A DNA stretch of 64,000 nt from Paenibacillus sp. FJAT-29882 (GCF_001510645.1 NZ_LMVB01000001.1:389377-453376); one strand, 5' to 3'. Shown: positions 16,319 to 25,364, counted from the first letter of the stretch. The notes: a model not told the origin generated them from the sequence alone. Numbers and translations are program-made.

Positions 16319-17527
16319 ATGAATTATCGTAATAAAACAGTTGTAGCATCAGTAGCAGGTTTAACGTTAGAAGGCATGGACATTATGTTTATCTCTTTTG
16401 CCATGTCGATGATTATTGCGGAGTTTCACATTGATTTAGCAACGGGAGGACTTATTTCTTCCATAACGAATATCGGCATGCTTGCAGGTGGGATGATCTT
16501 TGGGATCTTGGCAGATAAGTTTGGCCGGGTGCGAATTTTTACCTATACGATTATACTGTTCGCTATAGGTACAGCTCTAACAGGACTCGCTACAAATATA
16601 GAGCAAGTTTATGTGTTCAGATTTATCGCTGGACTTGGCGCTGGAGGAGAGTATGGGATTGGAATGGCTCTTGTTGCAGAGGCATGGCCAAAAAATAAAC
16701 AAGGACGGGCTTCTTCTTATGTCAGTATTGGAGCCCAATATGGTGTCATTCTCGCAGCGTTGCTTAGCGCCATCATCCTACCTAACTTGGGCTGGAGAGC
16801 ATTGTTCTTCGTTGGTGTCCTTCCGGTAATATTTGCTTTTATTGTGAGGAAAAACTTAGATGAATCTCCAGAATGGATGGAAGCTCAAAAACAGAAAAAG
16901 GTCGTCAACAAACAAGAGAAAGGCAAACTGCTTCAATTGTTTGAAACTAAAAGAACAGCGATGACGACGATTTCCCTAGCGATTATGGCAACGGTGCAGA
17001 TTGCAGGTTACAATGGTTTAATGATTTGGCTACCATCCATGTTGCAACAATCTCAAGGTTTGTCTGTTTCAAGTTCAGCTCTTTGGACAATTAGTACAGC
17101 AGTTGGAATGATCATTGGGATGTTAACCTTTGGACAATTCATGGATCGATTTGGCGCGAAACGTGCTTTTGGTATTTTCCTACTTGCCTCCGCATGTGCT
17201 GTATTTCTTTACTCGTATGCAGAAGGCAGTGCAGGTGTATTAATCGGTGGTGCCATTGTTGGTTTCTTTTCGAATGGGATGTTTGCCGGATATGGAGCGT
17301 TAATCAGCAGTTATTATCCTGTTCAAATTAGAAGTACAGCGACCAACACAATATTCAACTTTGGTCGAGCGATAGGTGGACTGTCACCAATCCTCGTTGG
17401 TTATATTCTGCAAAGTTATGATATGACAGTAGTGATGACCTATTTAGCAGTCTTATATATCATCTCATTTGTCGTGATGCTTAGTCTTAAAAACATTCAT
17501 GAACGTTTGGTCCCAACTCAACGATAA
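16319..17527 (+). CDS. MFS transporter under predicted PyrR control (candidate pyrimidine-related transporter)
   Basis: 402 residues, twelve membrane helices. MFS motif A appears as GILADKFGRVR (about residue 60) and FGQFMDRFGAKR in the second half, with RFIAGLGAGGEYG in helix 4. It resembles the aromatic acid/proton symporter branch. The ATG at 16319 has TGGAGGGTGG upstream; an earlier in-frame start at 16241 lies in the leader hairpin. The tandem PyrR-type attenuators imply expression when pyrimidines are low, so uracil, orotate or a related compound is a plausible substrate (inference). The last codons (HERLVPTQR) lie inside a family C repeat, so the natural C-terminus may have been replaced. 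Confidence 0.82.
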   Translation: MNYRNKTVVASVAGLTLEGMDIMFISFAMSMIIAEFHIDLATGGLISSITNIGMLAGGMIFGILADKFGRVRIFTYTIILFAIGTALTGLATNIEQVYVFRFIAGLGAGGEYGIGMALVAEAWPKNKQGRASSYVSIGAQYGVILAALLSAIILPNLGWRALFFVGVLPVIFAFIVRKNLDESPEWMEAQKQKKVVNKQEKGKLLQLFETKRTAMTTISLAIMATVQIAGYNGLMIWLPSMLQQSQGLSVSSSALWTISTAVGMIIGMLTFGQFMDRFGAKRAFGIFLLASACAVFLYSYAEGSAGVLIGGAIVGFFSNGMFAGYGALISSYYPVQIRSTATNTIFNFGRAIGGLSPILVGYILQSYDMTVVMTYLAVLYIISFVVMLSLKNIHERLVPTQR

Positions 17528-17612
17528 AAGAGGTTCAGGTTCTAAAAACTGTATCATTTTATGAAGGTGGCGGTGCGGAGCTGATTTTTTAGAAGCCCCA
17601 CACTTTTTCCAC
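17487..17612. repeat. Family C repeat (copy 1), overlapping the 3' end of the MFS gene
   Basis: It shares AAACATTCATGAACG, GAGGTTCAGGTTCTAAAA and GAAGGTGGCGGTGCGGAGCT with the copies at 20272 and 50520 (minus). A weak inverted partner (GCCCCACAC) closes it. Confidence 0.7.
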
Positions 17613-17660
17613 AGAAAAAGATAACCTACAACTTTAATAGATGGATTAAATTATTAACAA

Positions 17661-17690
17661 AAGGGTGTCCGATTTGGGCACTCTTTTTTA
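17661..17690 (+). terminator. Terminator after the MFS gene
   Basis: AGGGTGTCC-GATTT-GGGCACTCT followed by six T. Confidence 0.65.
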
Positions 17691-17782
17691 TGTTGTTATT
17701 GTAAATATCATCGCTTTATTGGAAATTATAGATAAAATTGAAATTAAGTAGTAAATTTTTATTACCATGGAGGGGATACGAC

Positions 17783-18247
17783 TTGTTTAAACTATTTTTA
17801 ATTGCCCATATTCTTACAGGTATTATTTGTTTAATAATCGGTCTATTCGCTATGTCTTCAAAGAAGAAAAAAGGCAAGCATACAATAGCGGGTGAAATGT
17901 ATCATTGTTCTTACGTATTTGTGTTTGTAACAGCCATTATTATGTCTATTTTACATTGGGAAAAAAGTCAGTATCTCTTTTATATCGCTTTATTTTCGTA
18001 TGGACTTGCTTTACTTGGCTATTTGGCTGTTAAAAAGAAGTGGAAAAATTGGTTGGATTTCCACCTAGGAGGGATGTTAGGTTCATATATAGGTATTGTA
18101 ACAGCCACTTTAGTAGTAAATGTGCATAGAATACCTTTATTAAATGAATTTCCTACATTAGTGATTTGGTTCTTACCTACAATAATAGGAACTCCAATGA
18201 TAGTTAAAGTTGGCCAAAAATACGGTTCAAAACAAGCTAGTTTTTAA
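17783..18247 (+). CDS. Predicted four- or five-helix membrane protein
   Basis: 154 residues from TTG 17783, ten bases after TGGAGGGGAT; an upstream in-frame TTG at 17738 has no ribosome binding site. Membrane helices fall at about 5-25, 43-62, 68-86, 100-120 and 128-146. A conserved-looking GKHTIAGEMYHCSYVFVFVT loop carries histidines, and LDFHLGGMLGSYIG is a second. The pattern resembles the DUF2306-type predicted membrane proteins that may carry haem or quinone ligands, but I cannot confirm the family. It stands alone. Confidence 0.65.
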   Translation: MFKLFLIAHILTGIICLIIGLFAMSSKKKKGKHTIAGEMYHCSYVFVFVTAIIMSILHWEKSQYLFYIALFSYGLALLGYLAVKKKWKNWLDFHLGGMLGSYIGIVTATLVVNVHRIPLLNEFPTLVIWFLPTIIGTPMIVKVGQKYGSKQASF

Positions 18248-18386
18248 TTCTGCTTTTATTATGGCAAGCACTTATAAGAAGGACACTTCTATACTCTTCG
18301 ATTGAAAAATCTCTGTAATGGATGAGCTACTAATTCTTTTGATAAAGAAGTGGCTTTTTTCCTCATAATGAAGAGGGAAATCATAA

Positions 18387-18494
18387 GAAAGGGTCAGACC
18401 CGCCACTACTATATACAGTTTAAATGAAGTGTTAGTAACCCTTCATTTAAACTGTATGGTGAGTGCGAGGTCAGACCCTTTGGGACATCCTCTA
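18387..18494. repeat. Family A REP/MITE-like element (copy 2)
   Basis: GGGTCAGACCC (18391) and AGGTCAGACCC (18469) enclose a second inverted pair, CAGTTTAAATGAAG and CTTCATTTAAACTG. The right outer arm GGGACATCCTCTA runs into the TAG stop codon of the minus-strand CAP gene. The rest of 18248-18386 has no gene. Confidence 0.8.
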
Positions 18495-19625
18495 TTTCTT
18501 CATATAATTCTCTGTGAAATAAGGTCTCGATTCGGAGTTGAAATCGACGCCGACTCCTAGTTCTTGATATTCAGGGCGGAGCTTATTTTCCCGGTGTCCA
18601 AGTGAATTCATTAATCCTTCGTGGGCAAAGATGCTGCTTTGCTGGCCTGCCGCAAGATTTTCTCCTGCCATGCGGAATGTGATAGCATCCGCTTCCATTC
18701 TGTCGAAAGGAGATTCACCCTCGAGGTTGGTGTGGTTGAAGTAGTTGTGAACAGCCATATCGGTACTATGATCGCGAGCTGTTTTTCGAACTGTGTTATT
18801 CCAGGAAAGTACGCCAAGGTTATGATTGACCCTCGCTGCATTCGTAAGATCGAACAATTGGTACTCGAACCCTTCCTTTAAATAAGGACTAGGCTTACCG
18901 AAGAAATCTCTCTTTTTTGCTTCAAGATTATCACTTATAATTTGCAGTGCGGTGACCGTATTATCTTCATGCTTGTCGTAAAAAACCGTTATATAGCTAT
19001 GATCGATATGAAACGTATTGTACTCTTCATTGTCCAATTGATAAAAAGTTAACCCTTTTTGAATCTTCGTTAACGGGTTTCCTAATTGTGAAAGGACTGT
19101 TTCTTTAGTTGTGCCAAGTTTCAAGCCTTGTTTCGATGAAATAAGATCCTGATTCGTATAAAATCCAGCCACTTTCTCTTGTTCATCATAAGCGACCATG
19201 AAAAAGTTCTGGTAATTCTCATGATAGGCATGCCATTCCACCCCGTATTCATTTAGAGAAGAACGTTTTGGTGTGCCAACCTGACTTTCCACATCTGCTT
19301 TCGAATCACCGAGCTCTATGTTATGGATGGAGAAGGCTTGTTTCGGTGTAGCTAACGAAGGCTTCTTAACTGGATTAACATCAGGCTGTTCTTTGTCTAA
19401 TGAAGAATCTAATTTTTCATTCACCATGCCAAACAGATTCCTGGCACCATCTTTCAGCTTTTCCATGCCAGATGAAACTTCCGGTGAATTTTTTAGAGAA
19501 GTTACGTCTGATTTCAGCTCCGAGAATGCAGCTTGAAAACCCGATTCCCTAAGCTTCTCTCCATAAAAAAACCAAAATACACCGACAATAATCAATATAG
19601 TAAAAAGAAAGCGTACCTTTTTCAA
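18492..19625 (-). CDS. CAP-domain (SCP-like) membrane-anchored protein, YlbC type
   Basis: About 377 residues from TTG 19625, placed ten bases after AAGGAG; ATG 19649 is the alternative but lacks a ribosome binding site. One N-terminal membrane segment (FLFTILIIVGVFWFFYG) precedes a linker. Then comes a CAP-associated N-terminal domain (two similar motifs, IELGDSKADVESQVGTPKR and LKLGTTKETVLSQLGNPL). The C-terminal CAP domain includes LTNAARVNHNLGVLSWNNT, HSTDMAVHNYFNHTN, AGENLAAG and MNSLGHRENKL. CAP domains of this type occur in spore-associated and cell-wall proteins; the role is unknown. Its stop codon lies in the arm of a family A repeat. Confidence 0.82.
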   Translation of the reverse strand: MKKVRFLFTILIIVGVFWFFYGEKLRESGFQAAFSELKSDVTSLKNSPEVSSGMEKLKDGARNLFGMVNEKLDSSLDKEQPDVNPVKKPSLATPKQAFSIHNIELGDSKADVESQVGTPKRSSLNEYGVEWHAYHENYQNFFMVAYDEQEKVAGFYTNQDLISSKQGLKLGTTKETVLSQLGNPLTKIQKGLTFYQLDNEEYNTFHIDHSYITVFYDKHEDNTVTALQIISDNLEAKKRDFFGKPSPYLKEGFEYQLFDLTNAARVNHNLGVLSWNNTVRKTARDHSTDMAVHNYFNHTNLEGESPFDRMEADAITFRMAGENLAAGQQSSIFAHEGLMNSLGHRENKLRPEYQELGVGVDFNSESRPYFTENYMKK

Positions 19626-19934
19626 AAATTGTTCCACTCCTTCCTCCATGTCGGTATCTATGACTATTCTAGTTGTTTTATTGTACCAGTTTAGAAAAAA
19701 GCATGCATACTTTGATAACTGGAGTTTTATGGTGAAAATAGTCTTCTTCCTGAACTTTATTGAAGAATTGGTTGAAGCCAACCTCATCTAAGTTCGTCTA
19801 TAAGCAAAAGTGAAACGCTTGAACCGATTTATAAGGGATATTCTTTTCTTAACGCCCAATCGGCCAAAATTTCAATCAACCAATATCCTTGCTATAATAG
19901 ATGGGAAAGATTAATTGAGATTGAGGTGCTTATA

Positions 19935-20246
19935 ATGGAAGAAATTAAAACGATTACCCCAGAAGAGGTAGAAGCTAAACTTGAAGCAGGAGAAAACTTG
20001 GAACTTGTTGACGTTCGTGAAGATGATGAAGTAGCAGAAGGAATCATTGAAGGGGCTAAACATATTCGGATGAACGATATTCCTGCCACACTTGACTATT
20101 TTGATAAAGAGAAAGAATATATTTTCATTTGCCGTTCAGGAGGCCGCAGCGCAAACGTAGCGTATTATCTACAAGAGCAAGGCTACAAGGTCGTGAATAT
20201 GGTAGGCGGAATGCTTGAGTGGAATGGTGAAGTCATTGTGAAATAA
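19935..20246 (+). CDS. Rhodanese-like sulfurtransferase
   Basis: 103 residues forming a single rhodanese domain. The active-site loop is CRSGGRS, with the catalytic cysteine at about residue 66, preceded by LVDVREDDEVAEGIIEGAKHI. The closing motif is NMVGGMLEWNGEV. Single-domain rhodaneses carry sulfur as a cysteine persulfide, for example in tRNA or cofactor thiolation. The ATG at 19935 has GAGGTG eight bases upstream. It resembles B. subtilis YtwF/YqhL-class proteins; no sulfur-metabolism partner adjoins it. A family C repeat follows directly. Confidence 0.88.
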   Translation: MEEIKTITPEEVEAKLEAGENLELVDVREDDEVAEGIIEGAKHIRMNDIPATLDYFDKEKEYIFICRSGGRSANVAYYLQEQGYKVVNMVGGMLEWNGEVIVK

Positions 20247-20271
20247 GGAAGACTTTGACGGGCGTTTTCTA

Positions 20272-20392
20272 TAAAAAACATCCATGAGCGTCTACTTTAA
20301 AATTCGACGATGAAAAAGGTTCAGATACTCAAATTGTAATACTTTATGAAGGTGGCGGTGCGGAGCTGATTTGGCGAGGCCCCGCCCCTTTT
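20272..20392. repeat. Family C repeat (copy 2)
   Basis: It begins AAACATCCATGAGCGTCTA, contains AAAAAGGTTCAG and GAAGGTGGCGGTGCGGAGCT, and ends GGCCCCGCCCC. The GC-rich end could form a stem with the GGCGGTGCGG block. Confidence 0.72.
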
Positions 20393-20401
20393 CATCTGAG
20401 T

Positions 20402-20484
20402 TGGGTCAGACCCCCCATCTATTATATATGGTTTATTAATGTATGACACAATAAACCATATGTAGAGTGTGAGGTCAGACCCGT
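20402..20484. repeat. Family A REP/MITE-like element (copy 3)
   Basis: TGGGTCAGACCC (20402) and AGGTCAGACCC (20472), with an inner inverted pair ATATGGTTTATT and AATAAACCATAT. It abuts the family C copy. Confidence 0.78.
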
Positions 20485-20555
20485 TTTTTTTCAAAAAAAT
20501 GAATAGTATCATTAATTTTGGGGTACCCTGTTTCTAAAAAGGCAGGGGATGGCCG

Positions 20556-20738
20556 ATGATTCAAGTAAAGTTGTTTGATTATGAACATGAAAAGGACTTG
20601 GAAGATGAAATGAATGTATTCCTTGAGGATATCCGTGAAAATAAAATTGTTGACATCAAATACAATATTGCGACGACCGGGGAAGAGGAAGATGATCAAA
20701 TCTATTGTTTTAGTGCGATGATTATCTATAAGAAGTGA
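20556..20738 (+). CDS. cse60: Cse60-family sporulation protein
   Basis: 60 residues, the same length as B. subtilis Cse60, which is made in the mother cell under sigma-E. The opening MIQVKLFDYEHEKDLEDEMN is characteristic of that family. The remainder forms a short alpha/beta protein (NKIVDIKYNIATTGEEEDDQIY). A weak purine site (GGCAGGGGATGG) precedes the ATG. The molecular role is unknown. It sits between a repeat cluster and the convergent ytfP gene. Confidence 0.75.
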   Translation: MIQVKLFDYEHEKDLEDEMNVFLEDIRENKIVDIKYNIATTGEEEDDQIYCFSAMIIYKK

Positions 20739-20771
20739 CAGCAGTATATAGAAAAAAGGAATTCAGCTCAC

Positions 20772-20822
20772 GGCTGATATAATTGAAAATTGGCTGATAT
20801 ATTGTGAGAAATGGCTGATATA
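20772..20822. repeat. Three direct repeats of GGCTGATATA at 20-21 bp spacing
   Basis: GGCTGATATA occurs at 20772, 20792 and 20813, with AATTGAAAATT-like spacers between copies. It lies between convergent cse60 and ytfP. A related array with the same spacing is at 27200. Confidence 0.7.
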
Positions 20823-20910
20823 GGCAAGTATTTTGACAGACTTACGTGGCAGAACTGCTTCATTTAATAGAATATTCCCGGGGAACATTTATTTATGCGT
20901 CAAATTGAAA

Positions 20911-20950
20911 AAGAGCAGATACCAATTATGATTTTGGTATCTGCTCTTAA
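20911..20950. terminator. Convergent terminator before ytfP
   Basis: A perfect stem, AGAGCAGATACCAA with TTGGTATCTGCTCT around an eight-base loop, followed by TTAATATT; the other side has AAAAA, so it suits both strands. Confidence 0.8.
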
Positions 20951-20952
20951 TA

Positions 20953-22224
20953 TTATGTGTGACCTTTAGCATAGAGCGCTGCGTTCATTCCCGCAAGCCG
21001 CCCTGTTACAAGCGCCGAGGTAATATTGTAGCCTCCGGTGTAGCCGTGAATGTCTAAGATTTCACCGCAAAAATAAAGACCTGGCATAATTTTCGAGCCC
21101 ATTTCTTTTGGGTGGATTTCTTTCACAGATACCCCACCACCGGTAACGAAGGCTTTTTCGATCGAATGAGTACCATTGACAGTGAATTGGAAGTCTTTGC
21201 ATAGTTCCACAAATCGTCGGACTTTTTCATGTGCTAAATTGCCACCTTGTTCTTGCAAATCGATGCCACTTTTTTCAAGCAGAAAATGCAAATAGCGCTC
21301 AGGAAGTAAGCCTTTTAACGTATTCTTAATCGCTTTTTTCGGGTCATCTTTCATTAGTCTAATCACTTCTTGAAAAACTTCTTCTTTGTTTGCATCCGGC
21401 AAAGCGTCAATGTTCATCATTACAGCTTGCGATTTTGCTTTTTTTAATTCTTTGACAACGAACTGACTACAGCGAAGAACGGCGGGGCCAGAGATGCCAA
21501 AGTGGGTGAAGAGCATATCCATCCTGTGCGTGATCAGCGGTTTACCCTTTGCGTTCAATACACTCAAGGAGACGTCGCGAAGTGCGAGACCTTGCAGAGA
21601 TTTGTCCTTAATGAATGGCTCATTGCTTGTTACAGGTACTTCAGTTGGGAAAAGCTCGGTAATCGTGTGACCGGCTTTCTTTGCCCATGCATAGCCATCC
21701 CCAGTCGAACCCGTCTGAGGTACAGATTTACCGCCGACTGCTACAACAATGCTACCTGCCGTGAAGGTTTGGCCATCTTTTAAACGTACACCTGCAGTTT
21801 TTCCATTCTCATAGAGAACTTCAGCAACAGGGGAATTTTTATAAACTGTTACTTTCAAGCTGTTCATACGCTCAAGCAAAGCATCGACAACGCTTTGGGC
21901 ACTGTTATTAACAGGAAACATCCGCCCGTGGTCTTCTTCTTTTAACTCAACACCAAGCTTCTCAAAAAATGCGATAATATCTTCATTATTAAATTCGGAA
22001 AAGGCACTATATAAAAAGCGTCCATTTCCCGGGATATGTTTAATAATTTCATCTATCGAAAGGCGATTGGTAACATTACAACGGCCGCCACCTGATATGG
22101 CAAGCTTTCGCCCAAGTTTTTCTCCTTTATCAACAAGAAGCACATTCGCTCCTTTTTCTCCAGCGGCAATTGAAGCCATTAATCCAGAAGGACCGCCGCC
22201 AATTATTATTACATCATATTTCAT
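20953..22224 (-). CDS. ytfP: HI0933/YtfP-family flavoprotein (NAD(P)/FAD-dependent oxidoreductase)
   Basis: 423 residues. The N-terminal FAD-binding fold has [17 protein letters not shown] and the family motif [20 protein letters not shown]. The C-terminal motif is [20 protein letters not shown]. This family (PF03486) includes BaiN-like reductases; the physiological substrate in Bacillus is not established. It is convergent with cse60 and divergent from ytgP, near which it also lies in related genomes. Confidence 0.88.
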   Translation of the reverse strand: MKYDVIIIGGGPSGLMASIAAGEKGANVLLVDKGEKLGRKLAISGGGRCNVTNRLSIDEIIKHIPGNGRFLYSAFSEFNNEDIIAFFEKLGVELKEEDHGRMFPVNNSAQSVVDALLERMNSLKVTVYKNSPVAEVLYENGKTAGVRLKDGQTFTAGSIVVAVGGKSVPQTGSTGDGYAWAKKAGHTITELFPTEVPVTSNEPFIKDKSLQGLALRDVSLSVLNAKGKPLITHRMDMLFTHFGISGPAVLRCSQFVVKELKKAKSQAVMMNIDALPDANKEEVFQEVIRLMKDDPKKAIKNTLKGLLPERYLHFLLEKSGIDLQEQGGNLAHEKVRRFVELCKDFQFTVNGTHSIEKAFVTGGGVSVKEIHPKEMGSKIMPGLYFCGEILDIHGYTGGYNITSALVTGRLAGMNAALYAKGHT

Positions 22225-22457
22225 GTGATCACCAGCTTTACTATTTTCATTTCTTCATTATATAGCATAACTAGCTAGGAAGTAAAAACGACATGTGAAA
22301 ACATTTGCTTGTGCCCCGTGTGAGATTTTGCTAAAATTTTTGAGATGATAATGAAAAAATGCTTATTTTAAAGGTCAATATAGATTTTTTAATAGGAAGG
22401 GAATATGGTAAGATAGAGAGCGTGAAAACGTAACTGACATAGGCAGGAAGGGATTAG

Positions 22458-24077
22458 ATGTCTTCAAAGCTTTTAAAAGGAGCGTTCATATTAACGCTCG
22501 GTTCGGTTTTATCGAAAGTGTTAGGGTTATTTTATGTAATACCGTTTAATAAAATGGTTGGTAATGAAGGAGCGGACTTATATCAATATTCGTATGTTCC
22601 GTATACAATTTTTATCAGCTTGGCTACTGCCGGGTTACCGCTCGCAGTATCTAAATTTATATCAAAATACAATGCTTTAGAGGAATATGCAATCAGTCAA
22701 AAGCTGTTTAAATCAAGTTTGAAAATTATGCTTGTTACTGGTTTTCTTGCTTTTCTTATGATGTATATGATTGCCCCGTTTTACGGGGAGTATGTGACAC
22801 GCGGCGTAGAGTTAGATGCAAATGATGTAACAACTGTCATTCGGGCAGTTTCATTCGCACTACTTCTCATTCCAGTTATGAGTTTGGTTCGTGGTTATTT
22901 TCAAGGCCAGCAAATTATGGAACCGACTGCAATCTCGCAAGTAGTCGAACAAATTGTACGAATTGCATTTCTATTATCAGGTGTGTTTATTGTGTTGAAA
23001 GTAATGAATGGAGATCTGGTGACAGCTATCAGCTTTGCGACCTTTGCAGCTACTGCCGGTGCAGTAGGAGGTATGTTTGTTCTACTCTGGTACTGGAAGA
23101 AAAACAGGCTGGTATTAAAGGAACAGCTCCTTGCAGATCGAGGGCAAATGGACGTTTCATTGTCTGATATTTATAAGGAAGTCATTGTTTCTTCGATTCC
23201 ATTTATCTTTGTTGGAATAGCGATGCCGCTTTTCCAGCAGGTAGACTCGCTCACTTTTACGAAGGCAATGGTTTCAGCAGGTCTTGCCGGGCAAGCAGAA
23301 GGAGCATTGGGGATTCTCAATATCTATGTTCAAAAACTTGTGGTCATTCCGATGACGTTAGCTACTGCATTTTCCATGGCATTAGTGCCTGCAGTAACAA
23401 AGGCGTTTGTGAATCAGAATATGGGTGGGTTTACAAGACAGCTCAATCAAGCTTTTCAAATTCTTTTATTTGTGACTATTCCAGCAGTTGTGGGCATGTC
23501 CGTTCTCGCTGATCCAATTTATTCATCATTTTATGTCCATGATTCTCTTGGAGCGGGTATTTTACAAGCCTATGCGCCAACAGCCATTCTGTTTGCCTTG
23601 TTCTCTGTCTCAGCTGCCGTACTTCAAGGAATTAATCAGCAGAAATATACGGTACTAAGCTTGTTAGTGGGATTACTTATAAAAATGAGTCTAAATATCC
23701 CGTTCATTCAAATGTTCCAAACAAAAGGAGCGGTTTATGCGACAACATTAGGTTTTTTAGCCGCCTGTATTCTAAATTTGTTTGTGATTCGTTACTTTAC
23801 CCAGTTTAGTTATCGACTTGTTCTGAAAAGAAGCATACTCATTTGCATCTTTTCAGCGATTATGGCACTTGTTGTGTGGGGAATCGAAAGTTTATTAGTT
23901 TCATTAGGCCTCCAAACCGAAACGCGTTGGCAAGCGATTATCATGACAATAATTTGTGTAGGATTCGGTGGTCTCGTCTACGCAGCTATCTCTCTAAAAA
24001 GTAAATTAGCACACCGCTTATTTGGCAGTCGAATCGATCGTTTAGCACAGAAATTGGGTGTAAAGGCGAAGGGATAA
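22458..24077 (+). CDS. ytgP: Polysaccharide flippase of the MOP/MurJ superfamily, YtgP
   Basis: 539 residues with fourteen predicted membrane helices and the MATE/PST opening KLLKGAFILTLGSVLSKVLG. B. subtilis YtgP (MurJ) moves lipid-linked peptidoglycan precursor across the membrane, redundantly with Amj. The ATG has GGCAGGAAGGG upstream. GNEGADLYQYSYVPYTIF in loop 1 and VEQIVRIAFLLSG mid-protein are typical. It stands as a single transcription unit followed by a family A repeat. Confidence 0.9.
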   Translation: MSSKLLKGAFILTLGSVLSKVLGLFYVIPFNKMVGNEGADLYQYSYVPYTIFISLATAGLPLAVSKFISKYNALEEYAISQKLFKSSLKIMLVTGFLAFLMMYMIAPFYGEYVTRGVELDANDVTTVIRAVSFALLLIPVMSLVRGYFQGQQIMEPTAISQVVEQIVRIAFLLSGVFIVLKVMNGDLVTAISFATFAATAGAVGGMFVLLWYWKKNRLVLKEQLLADRGQMDVSLSDIYKEVIVSSIPFIFVGIAMPLFQQVDSLTFTKAMVSAGLAGQAEGALGILNIYVQKLVVIPMTLATAFSMALVPAVTKAFVNQNMGGFTRQLNQAFQILLFVTIPAVVGMSVLADPIYSSFYVHDSLGAGILQAYAPTAILFALFSVSAAVLQGINQQKYTVLSLLVGLLIKMSLNIPFIQMFQTKGAVYATTLGFLAACILNLFVIRYFTQFSYRLVLKRSILICIFSAIMALVVWGIESLLVSLGLQTETRWQAIIMTIICVGFGGLVYAAISLKSKLAHRLFGSRIDRLAQKLGVKAKG

Positions 24078-24120
24078 GTAAGAAAAAACTGGGGGAGAGT
24101 TATCATTTCCCATAATAGAT

Positions 24121-24226
24121 AGAGGATGTCCCAAAAGGGTCTGACCCAGCACTCATCACACAGTTTATAGTGTTTCTTACACTTTGTTTAAACTGTCTGT
24201 AGTAGTTGTGGGGTCTGACCCTTTTC
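24121..24226. repeat. Family A REP/MITE-like element (copy 4)
   Basis: Outer arm AGAGGATGTCCCAAA, cores AAGGGTCTGACCC and GGGGTCTGACCC, and inner inverted pair ACAGTTTATAGTGT and TTGTTTAAACTGT. It lies between ytgP and the pseudouridine synthase gene. Confidence 0.8.
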
Positions 24227-24300
24227 TTGTTATAATAGAATGAATGCATATAAACAATACATGTTAAAGAGATGCCAGATCAATCGTACCGGAGGAACTT

Positions 24301-25014
24301 ATGAGAATTGATAAATTATTAGCAAATGTGGGCTACGGTAGCCGAAAAGAAGTGAAAAGTTTACTTAAATCAGGCGCTGTCGTCGTGAATGAACAAGTTG
24401 TGAAGGACGCGAAGGCGCATGTTGACCCAGAAGTGGATCATGTGACGGTACATAACGAGCCAGTGGTATATAGAGAGTTCATCTATTTGATGATGAATAA
24501 GCCTCAAGGCCTTATTTCTGCCACGGAAGATAATTTTCAGGAAACAGTGATTGATATACTAGAACCAGAAGATGCAGCAATGGAGCCTTTTCCAGTAGGA
24601 CGCTTGGACAAGGATACAGAAGGGTTGCTGTTGATTACAAATGATGGCCAACTTGCTCACCAGCTACTTTCCCCAAAAAAACATGTCTCGAAAACGTATT
24701 TCGCAGTGATTGCCAGTGAAGTGACACAAAGCGATATCGAAGAATTCAGTAAAGGGGTAACACTGGATGATGGCTATCATACTAAGCCTGGGGAGTTGAA
24801 AATTTTAAAATCAGGACTAACATCTGATATTGAATTAACGATTATGGAAGGGAAATTTCATCAAGTAAAAAGGATGTTTGAAGCGGTAGGCAAACGAGTC
24901 GTTTATCTGAAGCGTATTTCAATGGGCAGCCTTGGGCTTGATGAAGCGCTCGAACTTGGTGAGTACCGTGAATTAACCGATGAGGAACTTGAGGCTTTAC
25001 GGAACGGACAATAA
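24301..25014 (+). CDS. ytzG: RsuA-family pseudouridine synthase
   Basis: 237 residues. An N-terminal S4 RNA-binding domain occupies about residues 1-58 (MRIDKLLANVGYGSRKEVKSL). The catalytic domain follows, with the aspartate in GRLDKDTEGLLLITNDG and the closing motif KFHQVKRMFEAVGKRVVYLKR. It isomerises uridine in rRNA, probably 16S by similarity to RsuA. CGGAGGAACTT precedes the ATG. The usual length and a terminator immediately after it indicate an intact single gene. Confidence 0.92.
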   Translation: MRIDKLLANVGYGSRKEVKSLLKSGAVVVNEQVVKDAKAHVDPEVDHVTVHNEPVVYREFIYLMMNKPQGLISATEDNFQETVIDILEPEDAAMEPFPVGRLDKDTEGLLLITNDGQLAHQLLSPKKHVSKTYFAVIASEVTQSDIEEFSKGVTLDDGYHTKPGELKILKSGLTSDIELTIMEGKFHQVKRMFEAVGKRVVYLKRISMGSLGLDEALELGEYRELTDEELEALRNGQ

Positions 25015-25026
25015 TCATAAGCAAAA

Positions 25027-25060
25027 AAATGAGGCGGACTGTATGAGTCTGCCTCATTTC
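25027..25060 (+). terminator. Terminator of the pseudouridine synthase gene
   Basis: AAATGAGGCGGACT and AGTCTGCCTCATTT form a perfect 14-bp stem with a five-base loop. Confidence 0.8.
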
Positions 25061-25142
25061 TAGTAGATGGGTACTATTCTTCTATGTCTTTAGTTTGTAA
25101 ATGCATGGTTGAAAATCTTTTTAAAAAACTGCGTCTTTAGCT

Positions 25143-25364
25143 TTAAGATGACATCTTTACTTTTTTGCTTGTTGTGGTCCATAGTCCGCGGCTTGGGCTT
25201 TTGACTAAGTCGTTATAAGCTAACACATTTAAATCGCGCTGTATTGTTCGAGGAGTGATGCCAAATTCTTCTACAAGGTCCTGAGTAGAAACCGTACCGT
25301 TATTACTAATAAACATATAAACGGATTTAATACGGGTTAACATGCGATTTGTTGAAGGTTTCAA
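25143..25364 (-). CDS. ytzE: Short DeoR-type helix-turn-helix protein YtzE
   Basis: 73 residues consisting only of the DeoR N-terminal winged helix (STQDLVEEFGITPRTIQRDLNVLAYNDLV) with a short basic tail. It has no sugar-phosphate sensor domain. B. subtilis YtzE has the same stand-alone form. The regulatory target is unknown. AAGGAGTGATTTT precedes the start on the minus strand. Confidence 0.82.
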   Translation of the reverse strand: MKPSTNRMLTRIKSVYMFISNNGTVSTQDLVEEFGITPRTIQRDLNVLAYNDLVKSPSRGLWTTTSKKVKMSS

